Shown here piece after piece: positions 44,610 through 56,418 of a stretch of DNA of 64,000 nucleotides. Location: the NCBI GenBank assembly GCA_030704615.1, contig CM060731.1, positions 38,190,001 through 38,254,000 of the forward strand. Reading direction: 5' to 3'. The number at the start of each line of letters is the position of its first letter. Position 1 is the stretch's first letter. The position numbers were made by a program, and so were the translations under genes. Source of the DNA: Takakia lepidozioides (Eukaryota > Streptophyta > Takakiopsida > Takakiales > Takakiaceae). The notes beneath the pieces were generated by a model. It ran no database searches and had not been told where the DNA came from. It saw nothing but the letters and a program-made list of their open reading frames with translations.

Positions 44610-47600
44610 CTGGAATTCCCGGCACAACATGGTCACTGTGAGAGAGCACTGTGGAGAGGGTCTCCCTTTCATCTACTTTTACCCAATACTTCTCTTGTGT
44701 ATCTACGGAAAGAAAGTCACATTAGGCCCTCTACTTTTACACTGCTACGGCGACATGGGACCTCAATACTAGAGGACGAGACATGCAAACAAACAAGGGA
44801 CCCAATCCTTCTGTCAAAACCCATGTTCACTACTGAAGTTGCCTGATATTGTGAGAATTATAACACAAGAGCGTCCCCAGAAAAAATGATAAATTGCCAT
44901 GACCATTACTCAGCTACAATGAAAGACCTACAACAGCACTGATATATATAGTCAAACGTTCAGAGCTTAACTTGCCTGGATCTCCTACGTCATCTGGTTC
45001 AAACCCATCCTCCAAGAAGTGCTGCAGAAGTTGCTTCCTTGAAAGGGTTGGGCCAATATTTGCCTGAACTTTCACAGCCTTGTCATATAGTGCACTCATG
45101 TGCATAAAGAAAATTCAGCTGTAATTAGATTTTAACCCCGGCTGGACATGCTTGTCTATCACAACCAACCCTTTGAGCCAAAGCTGTACCTAGTCCATAA
45201 TTCAAACGTTCAAGGTAAAACACTCATAAATACTAAAAGACATGCACCAAAGAGCACGTAGCAATCACTGGAGGGAAGCTCAAGACGCAGACAGGTTTGA
45301 CAATTAGACACAGCAGTGGAGAGACAGCTGTGTTAGATATTCCTAAACTTTCCCCCAGCTAAAAAGCATCAAACCAGCAACGCGAACCATCACAACTAGA
45401 ACTATAATGGCTCTGTACAACATGTTGCCATGCATCTACACAAGAATTGAGTTGCTGGATTCGTCAACTTTTGCAAGCCTCATGTTAAGTGTCACTAAAG
45501 CAGCAATTTTACCTGATAGTATAATTCCACCCTATCACGTGTATAGTCGTGCCTCCAATCCCAAGCTAGTTGGGGTGCATCTTTTCCAAACATGTTAACC
45601 ATCATTAAAAAACTCACAATTACATTTCTTGCCCATGAGGCGACACTCGCTCAACCAACTGACTTACATCGAATCTGACATGGGAAATAGGGCCTGCAAC
45701 ATGGCGCTGGATTTGACCTTCACTGAACAATGCATGTAGACTAGAGCTTGTTCACCACCATAAGCCTTCTGGCAAACTAGCCAAAGAAACCTTCTCCAAT
45801 AGTCATGGCTAAACTCTACCCTCATATAGAATGCAGGATGGAAAGAAAGGACTACCCACAAACAAATGGTGCATCAAAGCGGCTAGACATATCAATATGC
45901 ATCAACAAGCTGGGTTATGATTGACCGAGCTAAAACAATACAATATTCATATGCATATTGTGTTTGCAATCACTGCAAAGAGAGGATATGAGGTCGAGCT
46001 GTGTGCAGAACATGTCAGTCTCCCAAAAGTCCTCAATAAAGTCCGTTTCCATCGTCTCCGGATACAAAAGCAGCACCGGCCAATGCAGCATGCCGCTGCT
46101 GTCTAGCCATGGCTTGCAACTCCTTGACGGTTGCTTGTAGCCTGAACTCCCCACTCGCTGCTTCCTACTCTCCAACGCCAATACCAGGGCCTGCATTCAC
46201 CCCAGCATCCAACTACTTTCAAAATTTACGTTCAAAACCTTTCATGAGCCTCCACTGCCTCCATCAGCAGTCTCCAAGACAAGTACCGACAAACATTCAA
46301 CAGTAAAGCACATTATGTTTTTGTCTTTCCTGAGAGTACAGAGAGCCACCTCTGATCCTCGGGACATTTGTAAAGGGAATGAATCACTCGTTTAAACAAG
46401 AAATCCACTGCAATGAAAGAGTTGAACACATACTTCAATTTCCCCCACTTTCTAGTACTTGCCTTTGTAAAGGACTGCAACAGAACTGACTGGACAGCTT
46501 GTCTTGTCCAAAGTGGCCCCTAGTGAGCCTGTCAGTCATTGCAAATAAGCTCATGATGAAGTCACAAAGGCGTCTCAGTTTTCTGCTGAAGTATCTGGCC
46601 CACTGACCTCAGCTGCAGATTGAGCTACCGTTGTCCGCTTACTGCGAGCAACTTCCTCAGCATGCATCTTCTCCACTTTGTCTCCCAACCTCTCAAGTTC
46701 ATGATTGGTGGAGTCCAGCTGTAAACCTCTGTTGCAGTATTGAGATGCTTCAGGTAGCAATCCAAGGGCTAGAGCAGCTTTAGCTCCACGGAAGTATGCC
46801 TGCACATGGTCAAAGTTGTGACAGGTTGCATGATTCACATAGAAAACACTTCCCATAAGAAGAATTTCGGGATTTAGAGTAGTTGATGAGGCACACCTTG
46901 TTGGCTTTACTATCATACAAGGATACAAATGAATCAACAAGCAACCAATGTAGTACCAAGGTACGCAACACATTGTGCTTACTCATAGAGACATAGATGA
47001 CAGGTGACATCAAAGTCTAGCACCCCACAGAGAGAGGAAGCAAGACAGGAACTACTTTAGAACATTCACAGGGAGCCCAAAGAGCTATGGGACAAGACTT
47101 GCCAACATACAAAGAAACAACAGCCTGAAAGGCCTCAGGGGCCTATTCAAAGCTTTTGTCACTCCCATCAACAGAGCTTCTTTGCCACCCTGCTCCAGTA
47201 CACCAGAAGTGTAGAGATACCACACTGCAATTGACCCTCTAGCATGCCAAGCTAATAAGGCTCCTACTCTAGAAAATAAATCATTCCAATTACAACTTTA
47301 ACGGAAAGTATCTTGAAACTAGATAATGAAGTTCTGTGATTGTCTGCTAGGACTTGAATGAGTATAAAACTATAACTGAAAACCTTCCTCAACTGAAGTG
47401 TAGGAATTTTCCACATAGTACTGGCGGAATGTTTGAATGCTTTCCTAACCACCTTTAAATTTGAGTCATTCGCTTTGATTGCTTCTCCAGCATCCATTAA
47501 GGCTCGTCGATTATTCCCCAGAAGCAAATGTACTTGCGCCCTGTTGGAGTAGCAGATTGAATTGTGCAGAACATTTGAGCTCTTTTGATCAATGGCCCGA

Positions 47601-48089
47601 GTATAGCAATCAAGTGCATCCTTGTAGTGATTTTTACCCATCTTTAAATACTCATTTCCCTGCTCCTGCAAGCGACAAAGTATATTTGATGGAAAGGTTA
47701 CCATTTCACAGTCTAGATCTCGCCAGCACGTTGTCTTACGGGGTATAGTGGTCTACACGCATCTTTCATGGTTGTTGTAAGGGGCAAGCAAAGTTCTAAA
47801 GAAATGAAGGTAATCCTACCCATCAACATTCCATTGCTGGACCCTCCAATTATCACCTCTTTCAATCCAAGAAACTCCACTGAAGCGCATCGACTCCGAA
47901 AGGACAGGAACCCAGTGTGAGCCGCATCTTTCTCTCTCACCAAAAAACCTCATACATATTACCAAATAGACCTGAAAGGCTAACCTTGAATTCGACGGCA
48001 GAACTTTCCCGAATTGCAGTGATGGCTGCCAAATCTGCCTTCTCCTCCTCAGTGGCAGGCTCCGAACCAGGTTGCATCCAGAGTGCCAT
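44610..48089 (-). CDS. TTC4: TTC4-type TPR co-chaperone, last exon unresolved
   Basis: Plant homologue of TTC4/Cns1, an Hsp90/Hsp70 co-chaperone of cytosol and nucleus. Exons in transcript order: 48089-47985, 47665-47453, 46799-46608, 46190-45974, 45580-45513, 45063-44976, 44702-44610. Start MALWMQPGSEPATEEEKADL is the plant TTC4 N-terminus. Exon 2 holds two TPR helices pairs (EQGNEYLKMGKNHYKDALDC; NRAQVHLLLGNNRRALMDAG), exon 3 another (RGAKAALALGLLPEASQYCN). Exon 4 has MLHWPVLLLYPETMETDFIE, exon 5 AWDWRHDYTRDRVELYYQ, exon 7 KVDERETLSTVLSHSDHVVP of the C-terminal wheel domain. Phases agree throughout if exon 6 ends at a GC donor (CCAG/GCAAGT). The final exon (VFYVVS type) was not placed with confidence. 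Convergent with the dynein gene. Confidence 0.9.
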
Positions 48090-48480
48090 CCCTGCGTGCT
48101 TCTCAGCGCGTGCATCACTACCCCATACTCACCTTAGCACGCAGCACCATCGCCTCCACAACTCCACATCTAAACCCCTGCAACAAAACCCCCAAACCAA
48201 GCCCTAATCATATTTCGTTGCAATTAAATAGTGGGTGGCCACATTCTAGTCTGGAGACTTCACATTTTGCACCCACTTGTTTGCGTAACCACAGACCGCT
48301 GACTTTCTGCTGGTGATGACATATTGTCCATCATGGATTGGAAGTGAAGCCGCTTGCTTGCCTTCTCAGTGGTCGGGGATCCATGGGAAAGGTACTGTGA
48401 ATGGCATGTCCAGTACATGGAAAGACACTGGGGAAATGCACTGTTTGTTTTTTGTTTTGTTTTCTAAACAGGGGACATTC
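48090..48480. other. Upstream region of TTC4
   Basis: No gene seen. It should contain the TTC4 promoter and 5' UTR on the minus strand; I see no certain TATA box. Confidence 0.4.
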
Positions 48481-48484
48481 AATT

Positions 48485-49075
48485 AGAATGTACTCGTTTG
48501 CTGTAGCCTTGTGGGCATAGACCTCACACCCACTTTGGGCAGGAATCGACACGACCTTTGTAGTAGTGGGACTAACCGTAAAATGAACAATTTCTTCAGG
48601 CTTCCCAGATTTCCTCTTGAAGGCCTTTCACACAAGCATCAATTTGATTTAAGCTCAGCCTCGAGATCTTGAAAGTTGGTGAACAAAGGTGCAGGGACTA
48701 TGCTCTTGATGGTCCTAAACAGGGTCGCTCTCTGATGAGAATATTTCGAACATTGTGTCAGAAATCGATTTTGTCTTCAGTCCGCCCGCACATCGGGCAG
48801 GGTAGGTAGGCCCTTCAGGTCATCTTGAAGGTCCTCACCCACGTCACCGACTGGGATAACTTCGTTTTGTTCGGAAATTCTTCATGCTTCCCAGCTGGCC
48901 TACAATTCGGATTCCAACTCAGCTTCATCTAGCAGGGTCAGCTCTTCCTTCCTGATATTGATGTACTTGACAATCTGCTCTACTCTTTTTTCGTCTGGAC
49001 TTAGCTGTTTAATAGGGCAGTCTTGCTTACAAGAAATAGAGTCGATCATCTTAGGGCTATTAGGCATCCTGATCC
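48485..49075 (-). mobile_element. Old L-B LINE copy, antisense
   Basis: Degraded minus-strand L-B: GAATGTACTCGTTTGCTGTAG end, then matches to the ACVKGFLE and [12 protein letters not shown] regions with many indels. The most diverged L-B copy in the window. Confidence 0.7.
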
Positions 49076-49350
49076 CAATTAGAGACTTATGAGAAGGCAG
49101 ACAGCAGCGCTGATCGTGAACAAGTTATGACATCAATCCCCTTTCGTAAATTTTGTTTTGCTAGTGCCAATCCAACTCCTGCATTCACACATGGCCACGT
49201 CCTAGTCAGACTGTTCGGTCTGATGCAACTTCCGTTGATCATTACAAATGCAGGAGTAGCAGGGCAAGAGCAAACCTAAACATTCTAGCCCTCATGGTTA
49301 TGCAGCAAAGGTCCGTTCCATTCACAAGACACAATGAAGTGGGAATGAGG

Positions 49351-51274
49351 AGGACGCTGGTGGTGAGGAGGCTGCGTTGGAGGAGAAGCACTATAAGGAA
49401 AAGGTTGAGGAGATTATGGCAAGGCGAAAGGAGACCTCCCAGGAGGTGATTCAGAACATGATGGGAGGTCGCCTGGCGATTCCCCTTTGTAGGATGATTT
49501 CCATGCAAGTCGTCAGACCTACCATCCCTCGTCATATTCAGAAACTGGAGAGTGACTTTGTCCATGGGTACATCATCGGATTGCCAGCGTTCTTTGTGTC
49601 CACCAGAGACAGAACTGGTATCGAGACAGAGGTGGATGAGACATTGAAGCCTCAATGGGATCCTTTTTGGGTGGAGGTCAATGATGAGTTTGAGGCAGAG
49701 CTTTATGAGGATGTTCAGACCCGACCCTTGATGGGCAAGATGTTTTATGTGTGGGATGGGAATCATAGGTTGCTTGCTTGGATGGGGTACATTGCGAGGA
49801 TGCGGTCAACTAACAAAGATGCGCAGGTGAGGGTGGACTCTATCGTTGTAGACCCCCAAAACGACGACATGGCAGAACTTCTTGCAATCATGCATGACAT
49901 GAACAAGTAGGTGTCATTATCCTGTAGTTCCAATGCTTCAATCTCAAGAGCAAATTGAGTTAACATATATATGATATGCATTGTACTTACATGCAACTTA
50001 TATTCTGTTTTGTGCAGGGGGACAGCGCTTGTTAAAATGAACTTGGTGGACACACTTTATAGAATGCAGAAGATCGGCACGATGCCTCTCCATTCCTTCA
50101 AGGATGTTCTGTCATCAGATGTGTACAGGAAATGTAAGATCATGAAAAAACTCGACAAGTGGTACAGCCTTACGAGGGACGCATTCTTGGAGTATTTGTA
50201 CTCCGTAAGTATCATATAGCCTGTTCGTTTGATTGTGGAGTGTCTGTAGTTTATATTTTGATTGACAATGTCTCATGCCATCTGTGTGTTCATTGCAGCA
50301 AGAGATTACAGAGGCTGGGCAGAGAGGAAAATACTCCTACTATGCTTCTGTCACTGAGGAGAAGAGGACTACGGAGGGTGTTGCAGCTGCCATTCGTCGC
50401 GGGATGGAGGACAAACGATGTAGCCTGATGAGTGGATTCATAAAACAACTACGGATTGCAGACCCGACATTAACCCCCGAGTTCTTGAACCAGATCAAGG
50501 TGCACTGGAGCAGGGTGTCAAAACCCGAGATGACTCAAGAGATCAGGAAGTCCAAGAGCACAATATCCAGATGCTCGAGGCTAGGGAGCCTGTCCAGCAG
50601 CCTACTCCCTCCAAGCAGGAGAAGACAAAACGTGCACGCAAAGAGGTTCCTCCACCGCAGACCGATCATCCACAGGTTGATTGTCCCCGGCCAAACAATC
50701 CTGACTTTCAGAGTCACAGAGATGGGCACCAGGACAGGAGGATGCCGACTGATCTGCATCCTTACGATGCCTTTGTCCATCCTGCTCGAGTTCTTGGTCT
50801 CTTCCAGACTAAGACAATCAATGACAGCTTCCTTGGTGTGATGGAGACGAGGCGCACTTCATACCAGGGAGTTCCCTCCCCTGTCTGGGAGAGGATCTCC
50901 TCCTTTCTAACTTTGGTGTGGTTTCAATCCCCTCTTCAACTCTTCAGTTCCATTATTCATAACATTTGAGGTGGTCTATAAGCAATTAGTATCAACCTGT
51001 CTTGCCTTGTCAAGTGGCTCACTGGCTGGCATTTTTCCCGCAGGTGAGTAACGGCCGTCAATCTTGGGTGAATGGCATGAGAAAACCCTTTGCCGCTGAC
51101 CTCGTCATCCTCGATGTTCCAGAGGATTTTTTGCATACGGACTTCCTCCAAAGTTCCCCCATGTCTTTCATGCTCCGTGTTTATGTTGAGGCTCTCACAG
51201 GACACCTCTCAGCATTCTCTTCATCTTGCCTTCGTACATCGAACCATTCTATTAGAGGCTCAGCTTCCAGGTAG
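49351..51274 (+). CDS. Unknown protein with ParB-like DGNHR motif, multi-exon, possibly broken
   Basis: Exons as read: about 49351-49906, 50018-50204, 50299-50499, 50571-50915, 51044 onward, with phase-consistent GT-AG junctions. Exon 1 (KVEEIMARRKETSQEVIQNM, RPTIPRHIQKLESDFVHGYI, MFYVWDGNHRLLAWMG) has a DGNHR-type loop as in ParB/sulfiredoxin-like folds. Exons 2-3 (NLVDTLYRMQKIGTMPLHSF, KKLDKWYSLTRDAFLEYLYS) are helical. The last exon has FAADLVILDVPEDF, faintly like a DNA-methylase motif IV, with no DPPY. No ATG was found; the first exon is opened by an upstream acceptor. The 71-nt gap 50500-50570 is either a tiny intron or a coding stretch with a frame conflict. I recognise this as a lineage-expanded plant family without known function; the fold call is inference. 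Confidence 0.6.
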
Positions 51275-52440
51275 GATGTACAGAGGCCAGATGTTAGGGA
51301 CGGCTTTACTAGTGGTGACGATGACAACTCTAGCTCGACTGATTATCGCAGCTGAACATTATGTGTCCTCCTTGTTTGGCAACTTTTTATTTTGATACGG
51401 ACAATACATCCATTGCTATGTCTTGCTGCAACTGGTTTTTGGGTGTGACAAATGTGCCCACTTCATGCTTCATGTGTGGGTGTGAATGTCTCTAGGATGT
51501 TGCAAATAGACGGTCATGAAAGTTTCAGTTAGTGATAGTCATCATGTAAATCAATTGTGATATAAAATGCAAAAACAAACAATCCACCAAGGCCAGCCAA
51601 TTCAAGATTCATTACATAAATTGCATTTCCATAGCAATCTGCTCCGACATTTCAGCAGAGACAGCACATTCTTTTTCTCCGCAGCTATAGCAGCTACGTC
51701 GGTTAGCATATGTGTGTTCGGTGTTACTGGCACGTCAACTTTGGTATCCTCATGTAGCTTGCTGAAATCGGTTCGACTGTCATTCCAGTGGAGAGGATCG
51801 CAGCCTTGATGCTTACTCTTCTGTGCATTGTCTGAATTTGAATGGGGGATGAAATAATCTCACTTACTCAGTGATTTGCTCTGCTTAGCTTCTTTCAAAT
51901 ATCTGCCGACATCACCAGTGATGTCAATGCGTCATCAGTTTGGAACTTACCAGATTTGTCCCAGGGGCTCCTTTCTGCAAGTAAAGCATTCTCAATGACG
52001 ACCAAAACAAACTTTCCCGAATGGTATTGGACTCCACGGAAATGCAACACGGCCTGACAGAGAATTGATCAAGAATGTAAATGGCAACAAAGGAAAGTAA
52101 CAGAAACAAGAAATGGAAGGGGTGGCAAAAGAGGGCCAGGATGTCCATTGCGAGAAGGGTCGCAAGGGATGTCCGATTGAGAAGAAGTTATGAGCGATCT
52201 CCAGTGTGGCGGGGAAGAAAGAGGACGCGCGGCGCAGAAAGAGAGGACCAAGTTATATGTCACCTTTGCCCAGTGCTTTCCATCCGTCCAATCACCGACT
52301 CACTAACGTTTATCATCCAACCCATAGAAAACACGGAAGGATCCAGTAATTAAGAGTCGATTAGATAGTAATTAAATAATTAGGCATAAGTGTTGCCTAA
52401 TTGAAGAAGGGCGCTGTCAAGAGGGTGCGAGCGAGAGAGA
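51275..52440. other. No gene recognised
   Basis: Unremarkable sequence; the 52081-52260 part is purine-rich with a short open frame rich in Arg and Lys that I do not believe is coding. Confidence 0.4.
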
Positions 52441-52454
52441 GAAGGGAGTAGCGC

Positions 52455-52570
52455 TGGCGGGGTTGTCACTGGAGTGTGGGGATTGCAAGGCACAGTTCCC
52501 AAGTGTGGAGGAGGCGCAGGATCATGCAGAGCTGACCGGCCATGCCAATTTCCAGGAGTCCACTCAGCCT
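52455..52570 (+). CDS. Lone C2H2 exon of plant UBX-protein type
   Basis: Reads LSLECGDCKAQFPSVEEAQD then HAELTGHANFQESTQP, ending at a GTATGT donor (52571). The C-x2-C...H-x5-H finger with TGH.NF.EST matches the N-terminal finger of UBX-domain proteins of the UBXN1/PUX kind (and the related finger of OTU1). There is no ATG in frame upstream and no UBX domain downstream within the window, so this is a fragment or the other exons are far away. CT/GA-rich sequence flanks it on both sides. Confidence 0.45.
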
Positions 52571-54475
52571 GTATGTACTACATCTTTCTCTCTCGCTCTC
52601 TCTCTCGGATCTGTAGGATAATCGTGGCTGATTAGGTTTGATTGGCTTAACTTTGCTTTTCAAAAAGTTGGATTGCAATGCAACGCAGTACAATCACAGC
52701 ACTCTGAAGGAACCTTGATTTTTAACAGTATTTATCGTGTAGCAAATTCCGCGACCTCCATCTGCCGGGTGTTGGATAGTGGTTGTTCATAACTATCGAC
52801 ATCCGGAGCAGAAATGAACCAAAAATGGTGGCACGTCCCTATGCCTTCCTTGGACACGAAAGGTCACGTAACCGTGCAGCAGATTGCTTCTGTTTACATC
52901 CCCTCTCTGTGTATCGTAGATGTCATTATCTGTCGGCATGTGAAGCATGAACAGACACCGAACTACACCTGAGACGAAGTGCCTCAGATAAGCTGCCTAG
53001 CACTTTTGATCCCAAAGCTGAAGGCATGCACCCGAGATGGGGAGACAGTAGTATCAGCCTTGGATCTCATTTAATGTAGGATGAGAAAAAGAATGGTTGT
53101 GAGAGAAAAAACTTCCTAACATCCACAGAAAGCCATAAGGGGCCTATGGTATAAGCAGATATACAGCAAGGCACTTAGGATCTTCAAAGCTGAAGAGAAT
53201 ACATTGGTGGAGTACTAACATTGGCATGGTTTCGGCTAGAGGGACTGAGTGTACGCACCAAGTGCATCAGTGCAGGTTCTTTAGCCTGAAGGACTTTCAC
53301 TGTCCTCTCTCTTAAACTAGGGTATAATCCAGTTTCTCCAAACTTCAAGAGTTAATTGAGATAACTTTAGGTGTGAATGAACTTTTTATCTCCCATTTGT
53401 GGAAAAAAGAAAGATAAAAAGATAAAGTTTCTTTAACGTCCAGTGAATTTACTGAGCCTACTGCTCAACACACAGGCCATCGAGGGCCCAATGGACGGTC
53501 TGAAGGCACATGTTGAAGGATTGAACCCAGAAAAAGAAAGAAAAAGAAAAACCTTTACCATTACTGGCTATAGTTTTTTCTAAAAAATCACTAAGTTAGT
53601 ACCTATAGTTATTTTTAAAGGGGGTTGAGCTCACTACCTACCTATAGCCAGATCTCGCTAATTCCAGGCGTGAAGTCGAGTATAAAACAGAAGAGGTCGG
53701 AGGAGGTGCAGGTGTGTGGTTGCCTGGTTGGGTGGAGAGCTCTCAGGAAAGGGTTTTGGCTCCCTTAATTGTGTGTTAGTGTGTCTAACCATCGAGATTT
53801 ATTTCTTGAGCGTTTCCAATTACAAACGATCATGGCACAATCGATGATGGTGCCGTATGGGAGGGGGGCAGTTCTTCCTTGAGCGGCCGGGGGACCTTGT
53901 CGTGGAGGGCTGGTAGTTTAGCTATCAAGGGAACGTGGTCAGGAGGTATAGTGAAGTACTTGCTCAAGCATTTGAATTTTGCAGTAATGTCCAAGCACAT
54001 CCAAGGCTCCCTGCAGCTAAAAGAGTTGCTGGATCCTGATCAAGAGGATCGATCCGGAATTTTTTTTGGGTGTGTGGAGTGATGAGCATAAGTTAGTGAT
54101 ATGGTGAGCTTGTTGATCTGTTACGCAGGTGTGGGATACCAATGGGGGACGGCTACGGGCCCAGAGAAAGGGAAACCAACACGAGGGCTATCAGTGCTGG
54201 GATGGAACACTACGAATGTGAGGCAGAGCCGGCACAATTTGCAACCGTGCCAGGCAGTACTTCAAGAAGATGGTAAGGGACCTTTATTCTGAAAGAGGTG
54301 TCTCTCTATGGGAAGTACTAGATTTTCTTCTCTTCTTCTCCAGCCGCGTCGTAAACTCTTGTGCTTCTCTCAGGCTTCTCTCAGCCGCATATATACGTGA
54401 AGTAGTCGGTGGCAGTAATAGGAACCATTTCATTCTGCGCTCTTGATTCACGTGTTATTACGTTATTACACGCAG
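52571..54475. other. Repeat-like DNA without a recognised gene
   Basis: Contains a CT microsatellite (52578-52610) and blocks at 52980-53330 and 53400-53580 resembling other degenerate retroelement ends (AAGTTTCTTTAACGTCCA, GGGCCTATGGTATAAG). An open frame at 53879-54082 has no homology that I recognise. Confidence 0.4.
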
Positions 54476-55329
54476 ATGCAGGCACAGAACCCGCTGCAGC
54501 TATCATTGCAGCTGCAGTCACAAAACCGACTGCAGCTATCATTGATGGGAAAGCCATGGCTTTACAAATTCAAGGTGAAGTTGCGAGTGAAGTGGCCAAA
54601 ATGAGGGATTCTGTGGGGAAGGTTCCAGGCCTGGCGGTGATCCTTGTTGGGACTCTTAGGGAATCCAAAACCTATGTTCGGAACAAGAAGGCGGCTTGTA
54701 AGGAAGTAGGAAGTCACTTTTTCGGAGTCGAATTACCTCATAATGTAACGGAGGACGAGGTTTTGAGCTATGTAAAGAGATTCAACGACGATCCAGCTGT
54801 ACATGGAGTATTGGTGCAACTTCCTCTTCCTAAGGTAATAGTTCTGATCTTTGGTCAGATCACAGCTATGAAGCCACCTTTTGGGGAGGGAACTTTTAAT
54901 ATTCATGGTCCAGTTGGTCATCTTCCAAGCCATTAAAGACAGCGTGTGACATGATTAATGAGAGCCTGTGCATTTGTAAGAGGGAGTATGAGTGAGATTT
55001 GTGAGTCCTCTAAGCAGATCAAACTTAATCTCTCCCCATTTTGTCTGTTTGATATTGTCTCACAGTGGCTGTGGCTGTTCTCAGTTTCGTTAGTTGGCCT
55101 GAGAGAGACCGTTTGAATCACTGTTTCTGTGATGATGTGTTTGTGACAGGATCCTTCCACAAAGAAAGAGCACTTGGTGGGTGATGTTTGCTACACAGAG
55201 GCCTGCCAAGTGGCATCAAAAATCACTCCAGTGCCTGGTGGAGTTGGACCTATGACAATTGCGATGTTGATGTCTCATATGCTCAATTCGGCTAAATGTG
55301 CATATGGACTTGTGAATAGTCCTATGTAG
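54476..55329 (+). pseudogene. Methylene-THF dehydrogenase/cyclohydrolase (FolD) missing its centre
   Basis: FolD interconverts methylene-, methenyl- and formyl-tetrahydrofolate. Exon 54476-54834 encodes the N-terminal domain: AAIIDGKAMALQIQGEVASE, VPGLAVILVGTLRESKTYVR (with the Tyr and the later Lys of the YxxxK active-site motif), HGVLVQLPLPK. Exon 55150-55329 encodes only the C-terminus: [20 protein letters not shown] then [14 protein letters not shown], to a TAG stop. The roughly 130 residues between, including the KDVDGF segment and the NADP-binding Rossmann fold, are absent; the 315-bp intron holds no trace of them. The two exons join in frame. No start ATG is visible; an acceptor precedes exon 1. 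An in-frame 24-bp imperfect duplication (TEPAAAII / TKPTAAII) lies at its start. Probably a deleted copy, not a working enzyme. Confidence 0.8.
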
Positions 55330-55998
55330 TTGTGATGCGGAATACCCGGACTGGTAACTTGTAAAATCCCACCAGTACTGATTGGCCTCTTTGGCAAGGA
55401 GAGAGGATTGCTGTCACATGGTTTCTATTTTGGCATTGTAATCACCTATGCAAAGCTAGGAACTACAACTTCAAGTATCATTTGTTCAACTCTTACAAAC
55501 TGTTGCCAAGTAGCCTCCATATGTTCAATCACATGAGTGAAAGGATTCATACCTCAGACCTGCAAACGCTGCTATATTGGTGTGCTGGTTGGGAATGAAG
55601 TTAATTCTTGACAAAGTTTGGGTGATGGTGAGCTTCCTAGATCCACCTCCAATCTTGAAGATAAAGCTTCAATGGGCTGAATGCATGCTCCACACATGCA
55701 TTCTCTTTACACAAGAGGTAATATCAGTCCCCTAAAACACAAGAGGTAATATCTCTAAAACAAGACTAAGCACTCTGCAAGATTATACATTGGCCTGGAC
55801 CTTAAATTCAGGTCCAAAAGAAAAATTAGGAGAGCCTTAAATGGGAGATACTAGGAAACTTAATGTCGCCCCATCTTAGAGTACTTTTGCCAGACTCCGG
55901 CAGCCTAGCCCTTGCCAAATCCTCCCCCACCCCCTCTTAGGCATCTACGTGGGAACTTGCCAAAAGTGCATTCGCCGGGCTCACGGGCTCACGAGATG
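55330..55998. other. No gene recognised
   Basis: AT-rich to mixed sequence with no coherent reading frame or repeat of known kind. Confidence 0.4.
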
Positions 55999-56090
55999 GG
56001 TGCATATGCCGGAGTGTTGTAACTAAAGATGGACAGGTGATGTTGGTGCATATGCCGGAGTGTTGTAACTAAAGATGGACAGGTGATGTT
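55999..56090. repeat. 46-bp perfect tandem duplication
   Basis: GGTGCATATGCCGGAGTGTT followed by GTAACTAAAGATGGAC and AGGTGATGTT, repeated exactly at 55999-56044 and 56045-56090. The second copy leads directly into the acceptor (GCAG, 56091-56094) of the SWIM exon. Confidence 0.9.
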
Positions 56091-56094
56091 GCAG

Positions 56095-56418
56095 GCAAGG
56101 GTGACATCTATCATGGAAGTCCCCCCACCTTGGATTTGGTCATGTGTACACAATGGTCACTTCCGGTTCGCTTCTCAAGATAAGGCGTATCAGGTTATAA
56201 TTGGTACATGTCATGACTGCACTTGCCCGGATTTCATTTGCATGCGTGAGGGCAACCTGGGAAAGAAGAGGAAGTGGGTTCTTTGCAAACACCTTTACTA
56301 CATTTTTGTGCGTAGGATGTGTTGTGACCCCAAAAGAGACCAGTACATTCACCAAGGCACGCTATCACCTGGTGAAGTCCATACTCTTCTGCAACGTGAT
56401 AGGTCCGAGACCGGTTAA
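56095..56418 (+). CDS. SWIM zinc-finger exon (C-terminal)
   Basis: Open exon of 107 codons plus TAA. Contains CHDCTCPDF...WVLCKHLYYIF, the CxCx(n)CxH SWIM finger, preceded by MEVPPPWIWSCVHNGHFRF. SWIM fingers bind DNA or protein and occur in MULE transposases and in FAR1-like and other plant families. No transposase DDE domain is seen, and upstream exons were not found. It could be the last exon of a plant family gene or a relic. The start is set by the acceptor at 56091-56094. Confidence 0.6.
   Translation, partial: ARVTSIMEVPPPWIWSCVHNGHFRFASQDKAYQVIIGTCHDCTCPDFICMREGNLGKKRKWVLCKHLYYIFVRRMCCDPKRDQYIHQGTLSPGEVHTLLQRDRSETG

Noticed and set aside
45630-45665. tRNA gene on the minus strand (CAGTTGGTTGAGCG)
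   Set aside because: D-arm-like only; no B box or acceptor stem; lies in a TTC4 intron and is probably a SINE scrap.
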